NCBI GenBank assembly: GCA_037176705.1
Contig: CM073887.1
Coordinates: 55,389,001 to 55,453,000 of the forward strand
Length of the DNA: 64,000 nucleotides
Origin: Molossus alvarezi
Taxonomy: Eukaryota; Chordata; Mammalia; Chiroptera; Molossidae
Direction: 5' to 3'
This document shows positions 57,764-64,000 of this stretch, in pieces. A program made the position numbers and the translations under genes. The notes beneath the pieces were generated by a model. That model saw only the letters and a program-made list of their open reading frames with translations. It made no database searches and was not told where the DNA came from. Each line of letters starts with the position of its first letter. The first letter of the stretch is position 1.

Positions 57764-58767
57764 AAAAAAAAACCTATGGAACTGTACATTTTAAATGTGT
57801 CAATTACACCTAAATAAAGTTGGTGTGAAAAAACAAAGAAACCCCAAAAAGCAAGGTGTAGACAGTAAAAAGGGAGGGAAAATTCACGTTTGCTTTTATT
57901 TGCAGAGAATATGGAGGGAAACAAAACATTTATAAAAAATGATTTCTTTTTAGGAGACAGGGAGGGAGAGACAGGGAGGTGGGTGAGAGAGTTCACCTTC
58001 CTATAAACTTGAGATTTTAGAGCCATGTGACCTTGTTAGCAATTTCGTGCGGAAATTAACAAAATTGTGTTCTGTAATGAACGGTTGAGTTGTGGTTAAG
58101 TAGAAAGAACAGTTGTGGTTAACTAGAATGAACACATGTTGAACTGTGTGGCTATTGTGTTCCTTCATATAAAGAAAGGATGTTTTTATGATGGAGGCAT
58201 CAATTGTAGAAGGAAAGAAAATGATGATGGTGGTTTCTTTAGGGAGGTGGGCTGGGAGAGGAAGGCTGGTATGTTATACCCTTTTTTCTGTTTGGTCTTT
58301 TTTTTTTTTTGCAGCAAAGCAAGCAAGAATTTATTGGCTGAAGCAAATGCTTCAGGACAGTGAAACAAGAAAAGTCTGAGGATAGAAGCAACAGGAGAGT
58401 CTAGGAGCTGCTTTGGCTCTCTGGGAAGTCAGAGAAAAGGGGACTTGGGGACAGGTTCAGGGGGTTAGCCTGGGACAAGCTGCTGCTGCCCACTGCTCCC
58501 CTGTTTGCAAGTGTTGTGGGGTCCCTTAGAGTTTAGGAGATGCATGCCTGTGGGAGAAGAGGGCGGAGGGAATGGCACACCATATTGATCTTTCCTTAAA
58601 ATCATATCCATGTATGGGGCCAGCTGGTTGTGGATGGGGTTAAGAGATGGAGGTGCAGGCCAGCAAGCAGGGAAGCCAGACACGCTAGAATCCAGGTGAT
58701 GCAACTTGCCAGAGAGGTGAGGAAAGGGACACTTGTGATACACTTGCAGTCTTGCATCTATTCTTTT
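57764..58767. other. Intergenic DNA left of ACP5
   Basis: L1-tail-like sequence to about 57830, then unassigned DNA with a poly(T) run (58299-58310). No exon recognised. Confidence 0.45.
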
Positions 58768-59007
58768 CTTAAAAAATGTTTTTATTGATTAAAAAGTAGC
58801 TTTTTATTGATTTTTTTAGAGGGGGGAGAGAGAGAGAGAGACAGAGAAACATCTATGTGAGAGAGAAACATCGATTGGCCACCTCCTGCTTGCTCCCCAC
58901 CAGGGATTGAGCCTGCAACCTGGGCATGTGCCCCAACTGGGAATTGAATTAGCAATCTTTTGGCGCATGGGATGACGCTCAACCAACAAAGCCATACCAG
59001 CCAGGGC
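58768..59007 (-). repeat. Ves SINE at the ACP5 3' end
   Basis: The duplication GCATCTATTCTTTT (58754-58767 and 59008-59021) overlaps the ACP5 AATAAA. The SINE lies in the same strand as ACP5. Confidence 0.92.
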
Positions 59008-59018
59008 GCATCTATTCT

Positions 59019-59024
59019 TTTATT
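59019..59024 (-). terminator. ACP5: ACP5 poly(A) signal
   Basis: AATAAA on the minus strand, 125 bases past the stop. The signal overlaps the target-site duplication of a SINE (58768-59007), so the cleavage site falls in or at the head of the SINE. Confidence 0.75.
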
Positions 59025-59148
59025 GAATATTTGGCAGTGGCAGAAGGATGTCAGTTTCAAGAGCACGTGTGGTTCTCCTTCCTGCTCAGCAGGACCGTAG
59101 GCCCCTGAGAAGTCCTGCTAAGAGGTGGGGGTCCCAGCCTCAGGCCCC

Positions 59149-59400
59149 TCACAAACGCTCAAGCCTGGCTTGCCTTGGCAGCCTGGTCTTGAAGAGGGAC
59201 TTGCCAGAGGCCTCGATGTAAGTGATGCTCATCTCTTTGGGGCTGATCTCCACGTAGGTGAAGCCGCCCAATGAGTTCTCAACCCCGTAGTGGAAGCGTA
59301 AGTAGCCGCTGGGAACCTTGCGAAAGTGCCTCCTCGAGGGGTCCATGAAGTTCCCAGCTCCACTCAGTATGTAGCCAATGCCGTTCTCATCCTGAAGGTA
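59149..59400 (-). CDS. ACP5: ACP5 last coding exon
   Basis: 252 nt from [18 protein letters not shown] to the stop TGA (59149-59151). The ending [12 protein letters not shown] is three residues longer than the human RARP ending. Confidence 0.95.
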   Translation of the reverse strand, partial: YLQDENGIGYILSGAGNFMDPSRRHFRKVPSGYLRFHYGVENSLGGFTYVEISPKEMSITYIEASGKSLFKTRLPRQARLERL

Positions 59401-60831
59401 CTGTGGATGGAGGACTCAAGGTCAGTGGAGCCCCCAGCCCCTCAGTGAGACTGACCATGGGCTTTCTGCCCACCTGTCGTGAGTCCAGGGTCTCAAATCA
59501 CCTTGGGCAGGGAATGTAAACCCTCTTTGGGCCTCAGTTTCCCCACCTGTAGGAGTGTACTGATCCTACTTCACATGTCAGCACTGAGTAAGCTACTGGC
59601 AACTGGTAGCTATTATGATGGCTTTTAGGGAACTTTGGGCTATTTTCCTGGTTAAAGAGCATAGAGTTTGAGGGAGAGTAACATTTGGGAGACCCCCCAA
59701 ACAGCAGGAAGATCCCCATGTGCCATGTGACCCCTTATCTGGCTCCCCACTCCACTCCACCTGCAGGCCCCTCACCTGCAGGTTGTGGTCGTGGCCACTC
59801 AGGTAGGCGGTGACCTTGTATGTGGCCAGCAGTGGCTGCAGTTTACGGACCAGGCAGTGGGTGGGCCCATGCTCAGCAATGGACCACACTGGGTAGTGAC
59901 CAGCCACCAGCACATAATCCTCCTTGGCTGCTGCCAGCTGCTTCTTGAGCCAGGACAGCTGCGTACGGGCCATGTTTGGGTCACGGGGCTTCTGTGGCTG
60001 CTGACTGAGGAAGTCATCGGAGTTGCCACACAGTGTCACTGTGTCCAGCATGAAGATGGCTACGGTCACATTGGACTGTGGGATCTTGAAGTGCAGATGG
60101 TAGTAAGGGCTGGGGAAGTTCCTATGGAGGGGATAGAGATGGTGTGCACACATGTTGGGTGGAGAGGCCCCAGGGTTAGCTCAGGCCAATGGGCCCTCTG
60201 TCTACCTGAGTGAGGTTTGGGGGATGAGTGGGGAGCAGGCTCACCAGCGCTTGGAGATCTTGGAGTAAGCGATTTGTGCTGAGAGGTTGCCCAGATGGTC
60301 ATGGTTGCCAGCCAGCACGTACCAGGGCACATTGCGGAGGGAGGGAGCAGAGAACACATCTTCAAAGGTCTCCTGCAGCAGACAGAAAGGGCACCCCCAC
60401 CCCAGGGTCACACAGGCACCCCCATGCTCCCACCAAGTCAGGAGCTGGGAACAAGAGAGACACGGAGAGCTCCAAGTCCCCACAAGTGTCGGCTTTCCTC
60501 TGCCTTCTTCAGAGTCAAAAGGTTGAGTGGCTTGTCCACAGGTCCCCCACCCCCACTCCAGGGCACACACCTGGAACCTCTTGTCATTGGCATTCTGCAC
60601 ACCAGTGAAGTAGAAATTGTCCCCCAGCGACAGGATGAAGTCTGTGCCTAGGATCTTCGCAGTCCTGGCAATCTCCTTGGCATTGGCTGTCTCCCGAGCT
60701 GTGTAGAATGGGGCATTGGGGACTCCTCCCCAGTCACCCACAGCCACAAAGCGCAGGACAGGGGCAGCGCCATCAGCCAGGGGCAGCACCAGCGAGGTTT
60801 GCAGGATGAGCAGCACTGTCCTTGTGTTCAT
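59149..60831 (-). CDS. ACP5: ACP5, tartrate-resistant acid phosphatase (TRAP)
   Basis: A secreted/lysosomal purple acid phosphatase with a dinuclear iron centre, made by osteoclasts and activated macrophages. Four exons (60831-60571, 60372-60245, 60121-59776, 59400-59149) join in phase to 328 codons plus stop (human 325). The signal peptide is residues 1-21 ([20 protein letters not shown]). Metal ligands are visible in GDWGG (Asp33), GDNFYF (Asp71, Tyr74), GNHDHLGN (Asn110), GHYPVWS (His205) and GHDHN (His240, His242). N-glycosylation sequons are at Asn116 (NLS) and Asn147 (NVT). The activation loop lies around residues 170-182. The enzyme should be active. The C-terminus is longer than human by three residues (LERL ending). 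Confidence 0.97.
59776..60121 (-). CDS. ACP5: ACP5 third coding exon
   Basis: 346 nt from [17 protein letters not shown] to GHDHNLQ, with catalytic histidines in GHYPVWS and GHDHN and the protease-sensitive activation loop. The donor is CTGCAG|GTGAGG. Confidence 0.96.
60245..60372 (-). CDS. ACP5: ACP5 second coding exon
   Basis: 128 nt encoding [20 protein letters not shown] through KISKR, with the ligand motif GNHDHLGN and a glycosylation sequon. The donor CTG|GTGAGC splits a tryptophan codon. Confidence 0.96.
60571..60831 (-). CDS. ACP5: ACP5 first coding exon
   Basis: 261 nt with the ATG at 60829-60831 directly after the acceptor CCTCCCAG. It carries the signal peptide and the metal ligands GDWGG and GDNFYF. 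The donor is TTCCAG|GTGTGT. Confidence 0.95.
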
Positions 60832-61071
60832 CTGGGAGGGGAGAGACAAACATCTGGGGGCCTGGGGTAGAGGCATGGTCAGTAGGCTCTTAAGACACCC
60901 ACTTGTCCTGCTCTGGCCCAGTGGGGAACCCCCCTGGCGGTGCTGTAGTTCCCAGGACTGCAGAGCAAAGCTGGCTGGAAAGGTGAGCAGGTGGGTGGGG
61001 TCCAGCAGGGGTCAGGAAGGGTGGCCATGCAGGCCCATTCTGCCCTCCCTCATCCCAGACCCAGCACTCAC

Positions 61072-61130
61072 CCTGATGGAGGCACAAGCCAGTCAGCTGG
61101 GCGCTCCAAGGGGCAGGTGGGTTACAGGGC
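61072..61130 (-). other. ACP5: ACP5 candidate 5' UTR exon (1C type)
   Basis: A strong donor CATCAGG|GTGAGT ends at 61072, 240 bases before the coding exon. A TATA-like AATAAAGG on the minus strand (about 61152-61159) lies about 30 bases before a start near 61125. ACP5 is known to use several alternative 5' exons, and this best fits the proximal macrophage/osteoclast one. Confidence 0.5.
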
Positions 61131-61260
61131 AGAGCTGGCAAGGGTCACTGAGCCTTTATTCTCTGGGGTGGAACGGATCATTAGTGAGGATGATGCAGTT
61201 TCTCCGAGGATTGTTTCAGAATCCTTCCCCTTAGGTCATGTGAGCCTTGGAGTTCCCCAG
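61130..61260 (-). promoter_or_regulatory. ACP5: ACP5 proximal promoter with MITF-type E-box
   Basis: GGTCATGTGAG at 61234-61244 is the element reported as the MITF/TFE3 site of the TRAP promoter. It lies about 110 bases upstream of the likely start, with a TATA-like AATAAAGG between. A GGAA core (minus strand, near 61226) could serve an ETS/PU.1 factor. Confidence 0.65.
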
Positions 61261-61879
61261 CCAGTTAACAGGATTGGGGTGAGGGTCTGGCACCAGAATG
61301 CAGCCCTGCCTACCTCACAGCCTCTGCCGGAATGAGCCTGTCTGTGCTGTGGGCCCAGGGTGCCGTTATCTGCTGCTGTGTATGCCCCAGCCAGACACAT
61401 CTTGTGTGCCCATATTCTTCAAGGACGTGTTTATCTGCCTGTGTCTGGGTGTGCCTGAGCTGCTTTCTTTGTGTAGCCAAGCGTGCCTGCCTGGTCACAA
61501 GTCTGCTGTGTGCCTGGGAGTCTTGTGTACTCTGGACCAGCAAGGCCCATGTGTCTGTGACGTGCACCTTAATTCTCAACTGAAACTGTGTGGGATGATG
61601 ACTTGGGGGGTCCCTGTTTTATGTCTGGGTCGTGTTGTGTGTCTGCATTGTGTGTCTAACGTGAGTTGTGTGTATGGTGTGTGTGGTGTCTGACAATATC
61701 TGAGTTTGTGTCCCAGGGTCATACCCCTCCCCCAAACAGCAGGGTCTCCCTTTTCCAGGAAGTCCTGCCCACACCTTCCCCTCCCCTCCACCCCCACTCC
61801 TGAGAGAGGAACCCAGGCAGAAGGCAGCTGATGACACTGGCATGTGACCACAGACCTTTGACCCTCACACCCTCAACAG

Positions 61880-62480
61880 CTGCTGGTAGGCTCTCCGAGT
61901 GACTCCAGTCTCCGACGGGCGCCTGGCGCCCTGCACGTGTGGCCCGTCGGACCTGCCGCTCACCTCCCTGCCTCCCAGCCTCTCTCTTCCAGCCTGATTG
62001 GTCCCTTGTACACTCACGCAGGTCCCCACGCCGTCCCCTGCCAGGGTGCATAGGGGCCCCTCATTCAACGCCTGGGTCACCCGGCTCGGGCTGGTTGTCT
62101 CTCGCAGCAGCCCAGGCAAACAGGAAGCGGGTCACGAGGACACGGGGAGACCCCTCCCATGGGAGGAGGCCAGCACGTCTACACCTGCAGGGCCGGTCTC
62201 ACCTGCGGTTGGCGGGGGCCCGGGGTCGAGGGCGATGCCAGGCCCCCGGGGAGCCGAGCTGCAGAAGTGCGGGGCGCTGGCAGTCGGGGGTTGCCCCGCT
62301 TTCGGGTGGCAGCGGCCCACCCACCTTGCCCGCGGGCCGGGGACCGCCCAGGTGACCTCTGGGGCCCAGCGCTCCCAGCCCCGCCCGGCTCGCCCCGCCC
62401 CGGAATCCCGCTCCGCCACCCGCGCTGCATCTGTGAAATGGGGTAAGCGCCTCAGAGGGCGGCGCGTACACAACGACTGG
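61880..62480. promoter_or_regulatory. CpG-rich block upstream of ACP5
   Basis: A GC- and CpG-dense stretch with no recognisable coding exon. It could be a distal ACP5 promoter (the known 1A/1B type) or an enhancer. Open frames across it are explained by GC content. Confidence 0.35.
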
Positions 62481-62789
62481 GGGATCCGATTTCCCCCCTT
62501 ATCCCTATGTAGGCCCAGAGTCGCCTCCTGCCTTCACACTTGGGGCACCACAGCCCAGATCCAGCGCTGGGTGGGGACTCACCCTGGGCTGGGCCACCCT
62601 CTAGTGAAGAAGTCTTCAACCTGTTTCCTGGTTTTTAAAATGGGTGTGAGGGCAAAAGAGTCAAATCTTTAGAAAGAATTCCAAATCATGTAAGTTGAAA
62701 GTCCTCTCTAGGAGCTAGAGCTCAACCCTCCCAGCCTCCTTTGGAGTGTGGACAGGGCTCAAAAGAGTTATTGACTCTCATCCAGTGAA

Positions 62790-63280
62790 TAAAGTATGGA
62801 AAAGCAAAAGATAGGAACTTTCCAGTGGAGACACCTGGCAGACACCACCTTAACCAGATGGTCCTGGCTAACATCATAGTGGTTAAGGCTGCTTGATATC
62901 AGGTAGTGAGAAGGGTACCTCATTACACCCCAAATGAAGGATGTCCTGCAGAAGACCCCATCAGTGCTCTGCAAAAATGCCCCAGTCATGAAAAAGAAAA
63001 AAGTCTGAGGAGGTGTCATGGACTGGATGAGACCCAGCAGATATGAGGACACAGTGAAATATGGGATCCTGAGCCAGAAAGGGGGCATTGGTGCCCAAAC
63101 TCGTGACACCCAAATAAAGCCTGCAGTTTCCTGAATTGTAACACAACCGAGAAACATAATTTCTCCACAGTTACAAGTGGCCATGCCTATAGGGGAAACA
63201 GGAGCATATGGAAGCACTTTGTACTATTTTTGGCAACTTTTCTGTAAATCTAAAATATTCCAAATTAAAACAATTTACTT
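62790..63280 (+). repeat. LINE 3'-end-like repeat
   Basis: Second copy of the 27810-28346 type (GGCAGACACCACCTTAA, TTCTGTAAATCTAAAATAT), ending AAATTAAAAC. Confidence 0.55.
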
Positions 63281-64000
63281 TGAAAATGGGTATAATCCAA
63301 AAAACTGAAAAATGTTTTCAACATATATTAGGCACCCACTGTTTGCCCCGTACTGGCTGACACAGCAGTGGGCAGGACAGACAGGAAAATCCACTCTGCT
63401 GGAGACATTTATATTCTTTATTCTAGTAATTCTATTAATTACTCTCCTTTTTTGGGGTGGGGTGGGTCATCTCTTTCCATTTTATAATTTATGTACTCTT
63501 TGCAGTTTTGCTTAAAAACCTGGTTAGTTTAAAAAAAAAAAAAAAGCCTGGTTAGTTCTTTTACCAGCAGAACAAATATAGACTTCCTTTTAACATATCT
63601 GTGGTCTAATGTAAATACAGGAAACAGAGACCTCACTACAGGTTCAGGGCAGTGGTTGCTTTCTGGGGAGACAGGAAGGGGAATGGAATTGGGGTTCAAG
63701 GACAAGGGGTTTGGAAAAGGGGCTTCAAATCAATACCTACTGTTTTATTTCACATAAAAGGAAAAAAGAGATTATCAGAACCAATTAGGACCAAATGTTA
63801 ACATTTGTTTCTTCATGTGGCTAGTACAGGAGTGTTTTAGGGGTGATCTATGCTTCCTGTCTTTTTTTTTTTTTTTAATCACACAAAATTATATTTATTA
63901 TCTTACTGTAATATGTAGTCTTTATAGAAAAGTTGGAAAATACTAAAAAGCACAAAGAAAACAATTACACTCTCCAGTAATACCTCTGCCTGGAGAGTCA
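63281..64000. other. Right end of the window
   Basis: AT-rich sequence with LINE-like pieces (63600-63830) and poly(A)/poly(T) runs. No gene recognised. Confidence 0.45.

Noticed and set aside
62132..62672. Frames of 90-224 codons in the CpG-rich block upstream of ACP5
   Set aside because: Several frames overlap on both strands, as expected from CpG-rich DNA. None shows a known domain.

Overview
The window is nuclear DNA from a mammal, almost certainly a bat. About 40 tRNA-derived SINEs carry the head CCCTGGCC(G/A)GTTTGGCTCAG and the tail CCTCGGGTGAGGAT that I recognise as the Ves family of vespertilionid-like bats (Yangochiroptera). They sit among mammalian L1, L2, MIR, MER20, MER5A and Tigger fossils. 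The species cannot be named from the sequence alone. All gene and repeat names come from recognising sequence, not from a database search.

Five protein-coding genes are present, in the order I know from human 19p13.2: ZNF653 (minus; first coding exon only, 5034-5326), ECSIT (minus; coding exons between 5892 and 16025, first exon near 22.9 kb), CNN1 (plus; 35872-42037), ELOF1 (minus; coding exons 46607-47289, first exon near 51.05 kb) and ACP5 (minus; 59149-60831, 5' exon near 61.1 kb). Joining exons at GT/AG sites in phase gives complete frames of 431 (ECSIT), 297 (CNN1), 83 (ELOF1) and 328 (ACP5) residues, with no frameshift or premature stop.

Layout: 1-5033 is ZNF653 intron 1 (MIR, L2, MER20, SINEs), followed by its CpG-rich start. 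5.8-23 kb is ECSIT, whose introns hold a Tigger transposon, a hAT fossil, a long L1 fragment and a dense array of same-strand SINEs. 23-35.8 kb separates ECSIT from CNN1. It holds an L1 3' end, a HAL1-like retrotransposon with an intact ORF1, a DNA transposon carrying what looks like a retrocopy, and an orphan CpG island. CNN1 follows, with SRF (CArG) boxes in intron 1. ELOF1 occupies 46-51.1 kb. 51.7-59 kb is mostly repeats, including a three-layer nest of SINE, 5'-inverted L1 and SINE. ACP5 and its promoter region follow, then mostly LINE-like sequence.

The genes do not form one pathway. ECSIT is a complex I assembly and innate signalling factor. CNN1 is a smooth-muscle actin-binding protein. 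ELOF1 is a transcription elongation and repair factor. ACP5 is the osteoclast and macrophage acid phosphatase. ZNF653 is a transcriptional repressor. Three good CTCF-type motifs lie near the borders between these differently expressed genes.

I found no clearly new biological system. The observations most worth checking are the intact HAL1-like element, a possible in-frame N-terminal extension of ECSIT, the SINE at the ACP5 cleavage site, the nested insertions and the CTCF-like motifs.
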